A stretch of DNA of 64,000 nucleotides from Symsagittifera roscoffensis (lineage: Eukaryota > Xenacoelomorpha > Acoela > Convolutidae): positions 10,749,579-10,813,578 of the forward strand of contig NC_087065.1 of NCBI RefSeq assembly GCF_963678635.1. Direction: 5' to 3'. Shown here one piece after another: positions 9,617-21,351 of the stretch. How positions within the stretch are numbered: position 1 is the stretch's first letter; the number at the start of each line of letters is the position of its first letter. A program made the position numbers and the translations under genes. The notes under the pieces were generated by a model. That model saw only the letters and a program-made list of their open reading frames with translations, was not told the origin of the DNA and did no database searches.

Positions 9617-10160
9617 GCTTACCTGCATCTTAAGAATTTAGGCAACTTTGACACTGTTTTGTTCCGAGAATTGAAAGAAGGTAAAGGATCGTTATTTGGG
9701 CGCTTTTTTCCAGGCAGCTCGTATAATTGATATAACAAACGTTTTATGATAGATATGGCAAAGTTGAAATGGAATCATGCGAGAATTCAAATGGTCATGG
9801 TTCAAATATTTAACCATAGTTCATGGTTCATGCTGCAACAAAAAGTTCTCGCAGTACTGAAAAGAAACAACCCAAAAATATTTTTTCTAGTCAAACAAGG
9901 CGTTTTTAAGGGCTGGAATCGATAGCCTCTATTTATGATTCATTAGTATTTGCTAGCTATTATTTTACCTTCTCTAATCGATTATTCCCTAACTATTCAA
10001 GCTTATATATAATTCAGCGCCTCTCGCTAACCAACTAAAGGGTCAAAAATATTTTGAAAACGAAATAAGTTGAAGCCAAATTTGAGATTGAACTGGAAAA
10101 ATCTTTTCACAAATATTTCTAACTAAATATTTGTACAAAATTTTTTAATTTTCACAGAAA
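9617..10160. repeat. Diverged tandem duplication, copy 1
   Basis: Shared landmarks with 10454-10920 in the same order: aatttaggcaactttgacac, gatataacaaacgtt, gaaaagaaac, cgatagcctct, ctaaccaactaaagggtc, aagttgaag. The copies are about 820 bp apart and clearly diverged. It contains no coding sequence. A third, related segment (10240-10420) recurs at 11340-11530. Confidence 0.65.
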
Positions 10161-10179
10161 TTTTTTTATCAAATAAAAT

Positions 10180-11880
10180 CGATTCTAACCGACTATAATC
10201 TCTTATCATATGAGCTTTTATTTTTCTGTCAATAACACAATCTCTAAAAATGAGATGTCTTGTCACACTTTGGTTCATCTGAAAACAAAGTTTTACCTTG
10301 AAACAAAAGTTTTATAGAGAACCCTCCATATTAATTGAAAGGTTTCCTCGGTAGATAAAAAAATTTTTTCCAAATAAATCATGAAATTAAGGCATTGTAC
10401 TTTTATTTTGGCTGTTAAAGTACTTTTTGCTGTTTAAATTTTCAATTTTTTGTTCACCTGCATTTTAAAAATTTAGGCAACTTTGACACTTTTTGTTCTG
10501 AGAGTTGAAAATAGCCATAAAATTGTTTTTTGCGTGCTTTTTCCCGGCACCACTTGTATTTGATATAACAAACGTTATATAATACATATGAAAAACGTGG
10601 AAATGTGCAAGAAATCAAATGAAAATTGTATTTGGCCATGATTCAAGCTGCAAAAAAAGTTTTTCGCAGTATTGAAAAGAAACAGTCTGAAAATCTTCTG
10701 TTCAAACAATTCATTTCTAAGGGCTAGACTCGATAGCCTCTGCTTATCGTTTATTAAAACTAGCTAGCGATCATTTCACTTCTCTATACGAATACTACCT
10801 AGCTCTTCAAGCTTATTATTCATCAATTCTTGCTAACCAACTAAAGGGTCTAAAAATAATTTAAAGACGAAAGAAGTTGAAGCGCGTTTTGTGATTGAGC
10901 TGGGCAAATCGTTTCTTAAAGATCTTTGTTAAAAGATTCAACTAGACAATCAACGTTTTAAGAGACTTCCCCTAGCAGTTGATATCAATTAATTAGAGTA
11001 CGATTTGCAGTTAGTACTTACCAGCATCCAAGTTATATATTTAGATATTTAAATAATAGTATTTGATCATATCGGAATATTACGTTGGTTTTTTGACAAC
11101 AGTAATTAACTATAATTAACAAAAGTATGTGGTTAAAAGTTTTATTAGCGATTATAATCGTGATAAATTCCAAGAGGTTATAATCTCTTATAATCAATTA
11201 TGACTGATTATAGTTTATACAAAAACATTTTAAATCAATTATAATGAATGATTAGCAATTATAATCCCTTATTATGACAAAATTTAGTCACACCAAAATA
11301 TGATTCAATTATATCATATGGGTTATTATTTTTCGGTCAAAACACACTCACAAAAACTAAGATGCCTTGTCTCACTTTAGTTTATCCGTAGACAAAATTA
11401 TACCTTGAAACAAAAGTTTTAAAGAAATCCAACATTAGAAATTGAAAATTTTCCGGGTCAGGTGAAAAAAAAAATTCCAAGCAAATTGAGAAACCAAGAT
11501 AAAGAGCTGATACTTTGGTTGTTAAAACACTGAAATTGTGAAAAGAAATGAAAAAAAAATAATTTTTTTAAACTGAGATGAAAATTTTTCAAACAATGTT
11601 TTCATTTCTCGCATAAGAAAACTACTGCAAAAAGCATTAAATTTAAGCATTTCAGATGCGAGAACGAAGGAAAAAATTTTCGATAAAAAAATTGATTCAT
11701 ATCGGTTACAATTGTATCGAAAAGTAGATGGTTAATAATCCATTATATTCGATTAAAATGTTCTAAATTGATTATATCTTGATTTCAAAAAAAGGAGATT
11801 ATAATCGATTAAAATTTGATTGAAATCAATTTTTTCTCAATTTTACAAGGAGTGATAATAAACTCATGATATAATGTATT
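10180..11880. repeat. AT-rich repeat with many palindromic GATTATAATC-type motifs
   Basis: Variants of ATTATAATCGATTATAAT recur through this stretch. Similar clusters lie at 36160-36990 and, more weakly, at 22160-22320 and 23040-23130. The segments 10240-10420 and 11340-11530 are homologous (cttgaaacaaaagtttta in both). Part of the family recurs in inverted orientation near 36400-36700. No gene is seen. Confidence 0.5.
10454..10920. repeat. Diverged tandem duplication, copy 2
   Basis: Partner of 9617-10160, with the same order of landmarks. The short minus-strand ORF inside is a chance frame. Confidence 0.65.
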
Positions 11881-12080
11881 ATTAACGCTTAAAACTGGAT
11901 GCCGTTACACATCGTATTGATCACTTTTATCTAAGTAGTAACAATAAGATGCGCGTCAATTATTCAAAATTGACCGTGCTACCGAATTATTATGCCCAAT
12001 AAATATCATAATACGATTGGAGATTTAAAAAAAAGCTGCATATTTTTGAATTGAGAACAACGAGGTTTTTCAAACTACAC

Positions 12081-12492
12081 AAAAGTTTTATTGAAGGGAC
12101 GTTTTTGATCAACGAAATGTTCTGGAGACAAAAACAGAGCTCGTTCAAAAATTTCTACGATCAATACAATTTCTAAGATTAGTACATAATTATCCATCAA
12201 CACAGTGCTGATATAAATTATACGGACAAAACGCATTAAACTAAAACTTTAAGCCACGTTTTTCTCAAATTGGCTTGAAAGTAGATTTAAAATGATGAAG
12301 AAAAAAATTGCTTTAGAATTTCAGCAGAATTCAATTTCTAGTTTAATGTGTTTTGTTCTTACAATTTAAATTAGCACCGTAGTGATGGATAATTGTATTG
12401 TACAGATTTTAGAAACTTTTGAACGAGCGCTGTTTTTGCCTCCAGAACATTTCAGTGCTCAAAACCGCCCTTTCAGTAGAACTTTTTTATAG
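12081..12492. mobile_element. Foldback element with about 160-bp inverted arms
   Basis: The left arm (12081-12250) and right arm (12335-12492) are inverted copies. Shared blocks include aatgttctgga, gctcgttcaaaa, aattatccatca and acattaaacta. The loop is about 85 bp. It has no ORF and no clear target duplication. It is a MITE or foldback relic. Confidence 0.6.
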
Positions 12493-12929
12493 TTTGATAT
12501 CGACTATAAAAACGACGTATAAAAACACCAACAGAACAACAGAGATCTTTTTTTCTTCATAATTTTTGGGAAAAAAATTATATCTGAGCTTTCGCTTTAA
12601 AAAAATTGCATAAAATAGTACGGAAAAATGCATGAAAGTTCTTTGATTAGTAATTTTTACATATGGAAGTTGTATGACTAGCATTTTTCCGTAAACCAAA
12701 AAATTTGATACACAAGTGACACAAACCATGGTATACTCAAAACTAGAGTCACCAAATCTTTGACCGTCTTGCATTTACACTGCATTGGAAACGACTTGAA
12801 TAGTCAAAAAATTGACTTGCACAAGTCATATACTGAAAGAATCGAACCTTTAATTTTTGGCAAATTTTTCAAAGATGATCATATTCAAAAACTGAATTCT
12901 TAATGAATCAGATTTTGATCAAGAAAAGT

Positions 12930-12990
12930 ATCCATAAATTTTAAAGGGCATTCGGAACCTTCAGGGCGTTGCACCTTCAAGGCGTTGCAC
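12930..12990 (+). mobile_element. 3' fragment of the GTTCCGACT hairpin element family
   Basis: It matches the family's tail (tccataaa...aaaggcagtcggaac...cagggc) with changes, followed by a short direct duplication of ggcgttgcacc. Confidence 0.5.
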
Positions 12991-13427
12991 CGCGGGCAAT
13001 CAATTGACCCCCATTTTTCCATTTTTTCCAAGTACTGACTTATGACAAACATGACCAATTAATTGCAATTAATTGCAGTAATTTTTGTAAAATGAAGGAA
13101 GTGATATTGAATCACAAGCAGTCTTGAACTAAAAATGAGTTTCTCGTAGCCTTTTAGAACAAAAACTCATGCGGTGTCAGATTAAGACAGACTTGTAGCT
13201 TAAATTAAATAACTAGGATGTTTGAGCCTTTTTGAACAAACTTTTGCAGAGAAACGGACAAAATCCAAATTTTGACTATCCCAGACTTATGCACACAAAA
13301 AATTTAAATTTTGCATGCAAATTTTTTTTGGAAAATGTGTATTTGAGCTCAAAATTCGTTCAAATACTAGTTGACAGAAGTTTCAAGCTATTGACATTTT
13401 ATCTCCCAATTGGCTTTCCGACCCCTG

Positions 13428-13875
13428 AAGACTGCTCGTATCAGTGCGACGCCCTGAAGGTTCCGAATGCCCTTGAAAGTTTATGGATACTTTTAAATTT
13501 AAAAAAAAGCCGAAATTTTTCAATAAAATTGGAAATGAATTTTAAAAAAAAAACACTTTTTTTGACTTAGAATAAACAAAAGATTAACTCAATAAAATTG
13601 GAACGGTTTCTAATCCGGATTAATTCACCACCTACACGTTATTAACACAAAATATAGTGATCGTTAAATGTCCTTATGTGGCTACATTGGCAATCTTTAC
13701 TAAAAAAAATAATTTCAAGTAAAATATTTCATTATTTATAAGTTCATGACAACAAAAAGTTTCAGATGCCACAAGAATTCCGCCATAAAGGGATAGTTAA
13801 AAAGTCAAAATTGATCTGGAAAAAATTCACCCCGAGCCCAAATATTCCGTCACTTTTTTCGAAAGTAATCGGAAC
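13428..13875 (-). mobile_element. Old, diverged copy of the GTTCCGACT hairpin element
   Basis: Read on the minus strand, the 5' end is at 13875 (GTTCCGATTAC) and the 3' tail ends at 13428 (gatacgagcagtctt). The conserved block near the 5' end, ggaatatttg...ctcggggtga, is present. It is more diverged than the copies at 26368 and 45991. The ORF at 13232-13570 overlaps it and is not a gene. Confidence 0.7.
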
Positions 13876-13879
13876 AAAA

Positions 13880-15170
13880 AGCAAGAGAAATTTTGTGCCA
13901 ACTTCAGCAACTAAAAAATCCTGATGGTTCCTGGAAGTACAAGCAGAAACGAATGGCAATATCGAGAGGTTTATTTTCTGGCGATGAGAAGTTTTTCCAA
14001 TCATCTTGAATTCGAAGAAATCAGTAAACACTATCGAGTGATGAATGAAATTTCTTTAAGCCAAAATGATAATGATATTATGGTACAAGAATTTAAGAAA
14101 AAGTAAAACCGATTTCAATATTGCTAAAAATCTGTGTAAGTTGTTCAATTATAGGGTTAAATATAAATAACAAATTTCAGTTCGACTACTGAGTATTACA
14201 GTTTATATCTATACATCGGTGTGACTTTTACCCGCTCCATCGCCCTTCCCACTCAGTGAAACACCCTGAAAGAAAAATCGTGAAACTGAACAAAGAAATT
14301 AAGAAAATCATGCAAATAATTTTTTGCAATTATTTTGCATGATATTTAGCAATAAGCATGCCATGATAAAATTTTTGTTTTCCGATTCTGAAAATTAGTC
14401 AATAGTTTTGAGCAAACTAGTCATTTTGGTTACGACTCACAAATTTCGTGGATGTCACTTCAATTCCTTAGCTTTGTTGTAGCAATTCCTCAACAAAATG
14501 GAACTCACAGCTTAAAAAAACTCGCAACAACAGACAACTTGTATCAAACTAAAATGAAAATATTATTTTCTCCTATAACTTCTGATATGTGAAACAACCA
14601 GGCGGTAAGTTATTAAAGCCAATAAAATAGTCCAAAATTGTTTGAAGTAAAGCGTTTTCACATTTGATGTTATTTATTCGAAGTTTAAATTAGGAAAACG
14701 TGAACTAACTGCAAGAAAGCAAGAATTAAGAGAAGAAGGCCGTGGTTGGTTGTTCAGCTTGACTCGAATCGCAATCAAACTGCCATCTAGCTACTTTTTT
14801 GGAAAAAAAACATCAATATGGTTGCCAGAACTACACCAAGAGAGCTCACAATTGGATAAAACTCACAAAACAAGAGGGTTTTAACGAGCTTTGCCCAATG
14901 TAGTGGTGAATTTAGGATTTTCTCAAAGGGGATGGAATTTTGTCGAATTTTTTCTAGGCTACTGGCCCTATCTTCATTTTTTGTCAAAATTGGCTGAAAA
15001 TAGAGCATTCATTGAGCTGTGATTTTGATAAAAACGCGTCGGCAGTTTTTTTAAAAAGTCCATGCTTCACTTGTCACTGTCTACCACAAAGAAATGCTAC
15101 GTGTATTACTTAGTGATTTAAAAGTTGTTTTGGGTTATCATCTTCAAGTTGTTTTAATCTTTTTTCTTTT
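13880..15170. other. No gene recognised
   Basis: AT-rich sequence. The ORFs at 13924 and 14787 show no family motif. Confidence 0.4.
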
Positions 15171-15330
15171 AACCGATATTCGGTATGTTCGACCGTCTCG
15201 ACCGAATGTCGAGATGTCTCGACCGCGTTCGATCCAAGCAGGATATGTTTTGACCATGCTCGACCGAAAACAATGTTCGAAACGAGAAGATATTTTTTGA
15301 TGGTCTCGACCGATTTCAGGTATGTTTCGA
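15170..15330. repeat. Degenerate TCGACCG repeat cluster
   Basis: TCTCGACCG, TTCGACCG and GCTCGACCG recur at short, uneven spacing. The same motif returns at 16735-16800 and 17080-17165, and in the opposite orientation at 31090-31200. Confidence 0.5.
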
Positions 15331-15599
15331 CTTTCAATTATCATTAGTTATCCAAACTTAAACGTAATAAATTATCTTTTTTGGCTAATATACCATGATT
15401 TTTTATCAGAATGAAAATATTGGGCTAGTTGCAATTTGAATGCTTTGCAGAAGTGCGCAGTTTTTGAGCTATTTTTTTCATCTTATTGATGGTTCATCCT
15501 GGTTAATCATCCTACAAAAAATTCCCCGGTCACAGAACTTCTTTTTAGATCTCTAAGAAAACTTTCCTATCATTACGAGGCAAAACTGTGTATTCTCCG

Positions 15600-16330
15600 T
15601 TATGTAAGCGGATTCCGCAACATGTCAAAATCAGATTTGTCGCGGATTCCGATAAATTGCTATTTTTCTTATCTTCTTTGATGTTCTCGCTTCTACAAGC
15701 ATATACCTAAAACACTGAAGCGCGCAAGTTATAATTGAAAACGCGGAATTCGGAACAGTTTATGGAATGCAGCAAACATGTACTTATAAATAAACATGTA
15801 CTTATATGATGTGCGTCTTGTTTACAAACACTTGCAACACATTAACCCCAAACAATGACTTTATTCGGTGTTGTGTTTCCAAAATTATGGTCCCAAACGT
15901 TGCTAGCTGGGATATGTATCCTAAACACTCAAGGGTTGTTTCATTCGATGTAGTTCACCAATATTTTAAGATTTGATGTGAATTGCGATGACAATCGGTA
16001 ATTCCTTGATTTTAAATTCTTCATTGCTAAAGATAAAATTTCCAGCTCTAGCGTTCAATTTTTCATATAGAAAAATCAGTAATAAACAAGTTTCGCTGAC
16101 CTTTGGGAATTCCGCTTACAATTTTTGCGTTACATTTGCGGATTCCATTTATATTTGCCATTTTGCAGAATCCACTTACAGTTGCGGACTCGAAAACAAC
16201 TAGCTGTATTCGCTTGTTGCGGAATCAACGACATAACAAAAGAGCCGACAAAATATACGCTACAGTTACGTTACAGATTTTGCAAATTGAATCCACTTAC
16301 GTTTTGGAACATGTTTAAAGATTTGTCTCT
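15600..16330. repeat. Degenerate GCGGATTCC repeats
   Basis: Variants of gcggattccgc and its complement recur about eight times, with locally tandem units near 16100-16190 (ttccgcttac, ggattccattta, gaatccacttac). Short ORFs here simply reflect the repeat. Confidence 0.4.
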
Positions 16331-16801
16331 GGAATCCAGGAAGATATAGACATCAAAATGAGCGCCTATCTAGTGCACAGTTTGGACTCGTACTGATCTT
16401 ACAATTCTCTTATAAGAAGAGCTTTAAGCTAGGAACATTTTACCAAAATTCCAAAAAAAATCGAACAAATTTCGCTTTTTTTTCAATTTGTGCGAGTAAA
16501 AATTTTCTGATGAAACCTTTAAAAAAACGAGCAAAAAATTATTGTACAACTTTCTTACTAAAAAAAGTTCCCATCTTGTAGAATTTTTATAACCTTATTG
16601 TGCAGGAAGTTGAAAGATTTTTATTTAAGAAGTTCTAAAATAGCATCTGTTTGTCAACCCAGTTTTCAATTTGAGTCAAAAAGGTTAGTAACAGAAAAAT
16701 TTTTGAAAAAAATTTGCTATATTTCAACCGTTTTTGGAGTATATTTTGACCGTGCTCGAGGTATGTTTCAACGGTGCTCGATCAAAATTTGGTAAGTTTC
16801 G

Positions 16802-17065
16802 ACCAGTTTGTCAAAAAACAGGCCAAAAAGGCAGCGTTTTTAGGCACTTTTCGAAAAATTTTGACCGAAAAAAGGCTTTTTTCGGCGCGCGCTCCCCCCT
16901 CAAATATAGTCATATTGGGGCCGAAGACGCCTTTAGAACAATTTTGAGGTTTTTGGCATATAATGGATGTCATAAAGTTATACCAAATGGGGAACACTTT
17001 GGAAAAATTTGGCAACCAAAATTGAGGGAAGAAGGGCAGTCGCCCCCCCCCTCGGCACGCCACTG
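16802..17065 (-). mobile_element. hAT-like relic in a TCGACC repeat cluster
   Basis: The right border ctcggcacgccactg at 17051-17065 is a hAT-type terminus (CAGTGGCGTGCCGAG on the minus strand). The interior shares the cgcgcgctccccc and ttttgaccgaaaaa blocks with the relics at 23267 and 43473. The left border is lost, so the start is approximate. No target duplication was found. Confidence 0.5.
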
Positions 17066-17169
17066 GTTTCGGCCGTGCTCGCAATATGTGGCCACCCCTG
17101 CTCGACCGAGTTTTGATTTGCTCACGGGACTTTGTGCTCGACCCAAACCCTTGTCTAGACTTTTCTTTT

Positions 17170-18300
17170 TTGGTTGAGCACAAATAATGAGCACATCGAC
17201 CCGGAAAAAGTTTCAGTTTGTGCGCTTCTCTAATTACTTATATCGAAGTTTCAAAACCAATTTTTATAAAAAATCTACACAAGATCTCTCCGCAGTAATA
17301 GCTTTGAATTGAATACATGAAACATGGACCTCATTTCAGGCAAAAATTAGGATAATTAAAAATTTTATTGTGGGTTGTCGCATTTTGCGCGTTTCACGTC
17401 TGCTAAATTAAATTATTTGCTTTCGTACGAGTTGTCTTTTGTTGCGAGTTGTCTCGAAGTTCATTTTAGCAGCGGTCTGAGAAAACATATAGCAAAATTT
17501 ATACTGCTTTGATCTTCTTAGCAGTCATTTTTGACCCTAGTCGATCAAAAGAAGTTATATTGCAAGATCAGGCAAGATAACCTCCCTTGATCAACTTGTG
17601 GAATTTGTTACCTGATTTTAAATGCTTTAAAAGGCAACTAAAGTTCAAGTAAATGTTTGGCTGCTTGGCTGATGCAAAATCAAAAATAGTCTGAAAAAAG
17701 TCAAAAAATTTGCGATGGCTACGAGAAAACCTGCAAATTTTGTAGCTTTTCGCAAGCAAAAATCAATCAGTTTTCGTCAGAAAAGATTGTTCACCAAAAT
17801 ATTGACAACCGCGGCACCAAGAAAGCTTAACTTTTACTTTTCAACCGATGAAATGTAATGAAAAAAAGTGTATTTTCGAAATTTTGTTTGTAACTACTTG
17901 AAAACAATGGCTGAATTTTTGACGTATAAAAGATTAAACTACTCAAAATATAGTTCGATCAAAAATAGATCAAAAGACTTGTTTTTAAAACGTTTTTCAG
18001 TCATTCAATTAAATTTTGTCAGACACTTGTTTTAGGCATCAAAAAATCATCGTGAACAACGCTAATAGTTTGAGTTTTTACTCAAAAAAAAATCGTTGAA
18101 AAGCTTAGTGTGTCAGCTAGATCCTCAAAGAAGAATTATTTAGAAAAACTTAAGAAATACTGGCATGAAGCAAGAACTAACTCACGATGTAGACATTTAG
18201 CACAAAGGTTCAAGAAATTTCGTAGCCTGCAATTCCTGCAACTTTAGCCTGCAATTCCAGCTATTTTTATGTGTTTTTATTCAAGAGAAGGTTTTTGAGG
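17170..18300. other. No gene recognised
   Basis: AT-rich spacer with scattered homopolymers. No ORF has a recognisable motif. Confidence 0.4.
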
Positions 18301-18319
18301 TTCTAACTAAAGTCCTAAG

Positions 18320-18396
18320 TTCAAATCTTAGGAACACTTGCGTCGAGTTTCGTTTGAGTGAACAAAGAACACATTGATGAAAACAAATGTTTAGCT
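18320..18396. repeat. Flanking DNA duplicated in inverted form at 20585-20666
   Basis: Blocks such as caaatcttaggaacacttgc and acaaatgtttagc occur here and, inverted, just after the truncated retroelement. They belong to the DNA upstream of the LTR, so the inverted duplication covers both flank and LTR start. Confidence 0.75.
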
Positions 18397-18453
18397 AGAT
18401 CCTTTCAAATAGATGCACCTATCATATGCATCTATTTGAAAGGATCTAGCTAA
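18391..18453. repeat. Perfect palindrome, 27-bp arms, abutting the LTR
   Basis: The left arm 18391-18417 (begins ttagctagatcc) and right arm 18427-18453 (ends ggatctagctaa) are exact inverted copies around a 9-bp loop. The right arm ends one base before the LTR. It is missing from the inverted copy of this junction at 20585. Confidence 0.85.
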
Positions 18454-18692
18454 TGTGGTGCAGTGTCAATTCTGTGCCCATTGTTAAGTCATACTTGTCA
18501 ATCGACTTGTCAAACCGTGGTTAAGTTTTTATAGAAATCTCTTCTCAATCTCTTGTCAGCTTATGTAAGATTTAAGTCGATATAATTTATTTGTCATGAC
18601 ATTATTTATATACTTGCTTATTTACATATTTATATACACAAGATGAATTGAGTCTTGGTATTAGTTTTATCTGAATATTCTGAGATACAACA
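18454..18692 (+). mobile_element. 5' LTR of a Ty3/gypsy-type retrotransposon (239 bp)
   Basis: It begins TGTGGTGCAG and ends GATACAACA, the usual TG...CA limits. It is followed at once by a TGG primer-binding site. TATA-like sequence lies at 18603-18640. The first ~45 bases recur inverted at about 20543-20587. No matching 3' LTR is present. Confidence 0.7.
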
Positions 18693-18710
18693 TGGCGCAG
18701 CCAGCAGTTC
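18693..18710 (+). other. Primer-binding site of the retrotransposon
   Basis: TGGCGCAGCCAGC follows the LTR directly. It starts with TGG, complementary to the CCA end of a tRNA. The tRNA species is not assigned. Confidence 0.6.
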
Positions 18711-19900
18711 CAATCTCGAGGTCTTCTCGGACGAACCTATTAGGAGTGCCAGTATTGTGGCACTAGCCAACGTCCGACCCGCCCAGCAGCTGGGATTCAT
18801 GGATAGGACAATTCAATCTTGCCATCACGTACGATCCGATCCCAAAGTGAACAGTAGTTCACGACGATCCGATCCCAAAGCCAGAAGCTGTCGGGTTTAG
18901 TGAGGATGCGACTGCGACGGCCAACCGAATTGCAAGAGACGAGGCAGCTGTTCGAAGAGTCGATGAAACTAATAAAGAACGAAGGGCGAAAGGCACCAGA
19001 ATCGTACCTGGTGTTTTCTTTAATGTGGCAGATCAACGCATGAAATATATACTTTTCTTTCCTCTGGGTTCCGAAGGCAGGAAACGTTTTCTTCAAATTT
19101 ATCCACACGCAGACCTTAATGCCATCACGTTCAAAGAGTTTCATGATAATTGTGTTCTTTTATTCAAGAAGGAGAAGAACTATATCATCGAACGTCTACA
19201 AATATACATCGCAGTCCACGCTGATTGTGAGAGTTTGGAAGCCTTCTACTTGCGTCTTACGGGTCAGGCAGCACTGTGTGGCTGGTCAGTAGATCAAGAA
19301 AAAGAAGTAGTGAGGGCTATTTTAATTGCCAAAATGCGCTATAAAGACATTCCACGAGAATTATGTTTTCGTCCCGGCAACACTCCAGAAGAAACTCTGA
19401 AGTCTGCTTTACTACAGGAGAAGGGGGCCCAGACAGCCACCTGTTTACAAAAACAACTGGGATCTTCGTCAGTGGCGGGCAGCCTGTCCCATCAGGGCCC
19501 TCGTTCTGCTCAAAACTTTCGGATTAAGCAAGCACCTACCTACTCGGTGTCGGAAATTGTCGGAAGAATCAATCGAGCTCAGTCAAACTTTAGTCGGTCG
19601 AAAGGGGTAACAATTCCAAAGACGCTTAGCCTTGCAATTTCTGCGGAATCAAATTCACTGCCAACCGTAAGCAAATATGTCAGGCAAGGAACGTAACGTG
19701 TAGCAATTGCAGTAAAAAGGGGCTCTTTGCGAAATGTTGCAACTCTGAAAGCGTTGCCAATATGGACGGGGAATCAGACGAAACTACTGAGGAGGGCTGC
19801 AACTTCATTACTTCTGATAGCAAATCAGAGTTTGCAGTACTTGCTGTCGACGGGGTCTCCCAGCCAGACATTTTGGAAAATTGTCTCCCACTGTGAAAAT
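18711..19900 (+). pseudogene. Decayed gag gene of a Ty3/gypsy element
   Basis: The capsid-like part is in one frame (about 19025-19560). It has the typical gag pattern of a Phe-rich helix, an aromatic-rich Q-Y segment, LTGQAALCGW, and a final helix with LLQEKGAQ. From about 19620 the coding signal moves to another frame, which holds two Cys-rich knuckles. One reads CSNCSKKGLFAKCC, where the usual His is Leu. Stops and frame changes separate gag from protease. The region before 19025 is not cleanly open. Product if intact: the nucleocapsid/capsid polyprotein of the element. This copy is dead. Confidence 0.7.
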
Positions 19901-19939
19901 TTTGGAAGTAGTCAATGCACCTGCAGGTAAATTACGCTC

Positions 19940-20554
19940 TATCCAAATCACCCTTGGGTGAAATCAAACTTTTTTAAAGGCACTGTAGATACGGGTGGTC
20001 CTGCCTTTTTTGTGAATAAACGAACAGCGGAGTATATCGCGAAATCAGTGCCTTCAGCGGTTGTGTTAGATGAGAAGGAATGTCCGATAGATATGGTGTA
20101 CGTCAACTATAACCCGAAACGTAACCACCTGTTTGGCACTCTGATAGTGAACGTATCATCTTTGGGCTGGAACGTGAAGTCAGCAAAATTCCTCATTTCG
20201 GAGAACCGGACTCTTTGTCTGCTGGAATTGGATCTGCACTCTCAGTTGGTGCTTCCGCTGACGCAAGTAAGACCGCCTATCCCACTGGTGGGCGTAATTT
20301 CCCAATCGGAATCGAGTGAAACGTCTCAATTCTGGATATCGCAGTACAAAAAGAAGTTTAGTCATGTTTTTTCTCGGATCGGCAGAGCGAAGAACCATCA
20401 ACTATTCTCCACATTCAAATCGCAGCTTATCCCAATTCAAGAGAAAGGCAGACAGGTCCCAGCTCATATTCAGGTGAAGGTCAGAGAGGAAATACGGAAA
20501 CTTATTCAAGAAGGTCATATTGTGAAACAACTGACTAGAATAAGTATGACGTAA
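19940..20554 (+). pseudogene. Retrotransposon protease and start of reverse transcriptase, truncated
   Basis: One open frame from about 19958 carries the aspartic protease active site VDTGG (usual DTGA). About 90 residues later comes the LLELDLHSQL region that closes the protease fold. It then runs into the pre-RT linker and RT entry (FSHVFSRIGRAKNHQ, then VREEIRKLIQEGHIVK). The frame ends at 20554, where the inverted copy of the element's 5' border begins. The RT catalytic core, RNase H, integrase and 3' LTR are all missing. Confidence 0.75.
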
Positions 20555-20666
20555 CAATGTGCGCAGAATTGACACTGCACCACAGCTAAACATTTGTTCT
20601 CATCAATGCGTTCTTCGGTCATTCAAACAAGGCTCGCCGCAAGTGTTCCTAAGATTTGATCTTAAT
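20543..20666 (-). repeat. Inverted copy of the element's 5' border (LTR start plus flank)
   Basis: On the minus strand it reads flank, then tttagc, then TGTGGTGCAGTGTCAATTC, matching 18320-18396 joined to 18454 onward, without the palindrome. It sits exactly where the RT frame is cut off. Confidence 0.75.
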
Positions 20667-20961
20667 GTTTTAGCCATTAATTTCAATTCAAAGCAGAGAA
20701 AACGTCAAAACGCAAAAAAAATCTGTTCATTTAATCGGCTGAAAACTAAGATTTGCTACTTCGTTTTCACTTAAATATATTTTTACATTATATTTGCTGG
20801 CTCCTGTAAACAATTATCCACCTCCCTTGTCGACTACGTGAACTACCTCCCCCGTCTAACAAACAAAAGACAAGTCATGAAATAACAACCATGTAAACAA
20901 TCTCCCCCCTAGATCAGTTTTTTGGAGGGGGGCTGTTCAGATGGTCTTAATTGCTTAATCT

Positions 20962-21351
20962 TTAGTGGTGTTGACCACTGTTTTCTATGTGATGAAAAAT
21001 CCAACTTGGAACCAAATTACTAACCCCACCCCCACTAAAGCGCTTTAGAAATGAGGATATTAGTGTTTGGTTTACTCCCGTAATACTTACTTTGATCCTC
21101 CTTTTGAAAGTAGAAGTATCCGACCCTTTGCTACCTTCTGTGAGGTCAAAACTATCCCCTCCAGAGTTGAAGTCGTTCTCAATCGCCCTTCTGTTCACAC
21201 TCAGACTGTAAGGGTAGGGTTTCTCTTGGTTGAGGGGGATTTGCGAAGGGGGCTGCAGGTGAAGGAGAGGTGTCGGTTTCATACCGGGGAAATTGAACTT
21301 TGACATGACAGCCAGTCTGACATTCGCTTTAATCATTGTGATAAATGGTGC
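20962..21351 (-). CDS. GluR terminal exon (cytoplasmic tail)
   Basis: 129 codons and TAA, acceptor TTTTTTGCAG. It begins [20 protein letters not shown], matching the post-M4 FCSAMVEELRMSL segment. The rest is a Pro- and Ser-rich tail ending NSGQHH, with no recognised PDZ ligand. Confidence 0.88.
   Translation of the reverse strand, partial: APFITMIKANVRLAVMSKFNFPGMKPTPLLHLQPPSQIPLNQEKPYPYSLSVNRRAIENDFNSGGDSFDLTEGSKGSDTSTFKRRIKVSITGVNQTLISSFLKRFSGGGVSNLVPSWIFHHIENSGQHH

Noticed and set aside
16734-17194. ORFs on both strands at 16734-17194
   Set aside because: They lie in a hAT-like relic and TCGACC repeats and share no protein motif.
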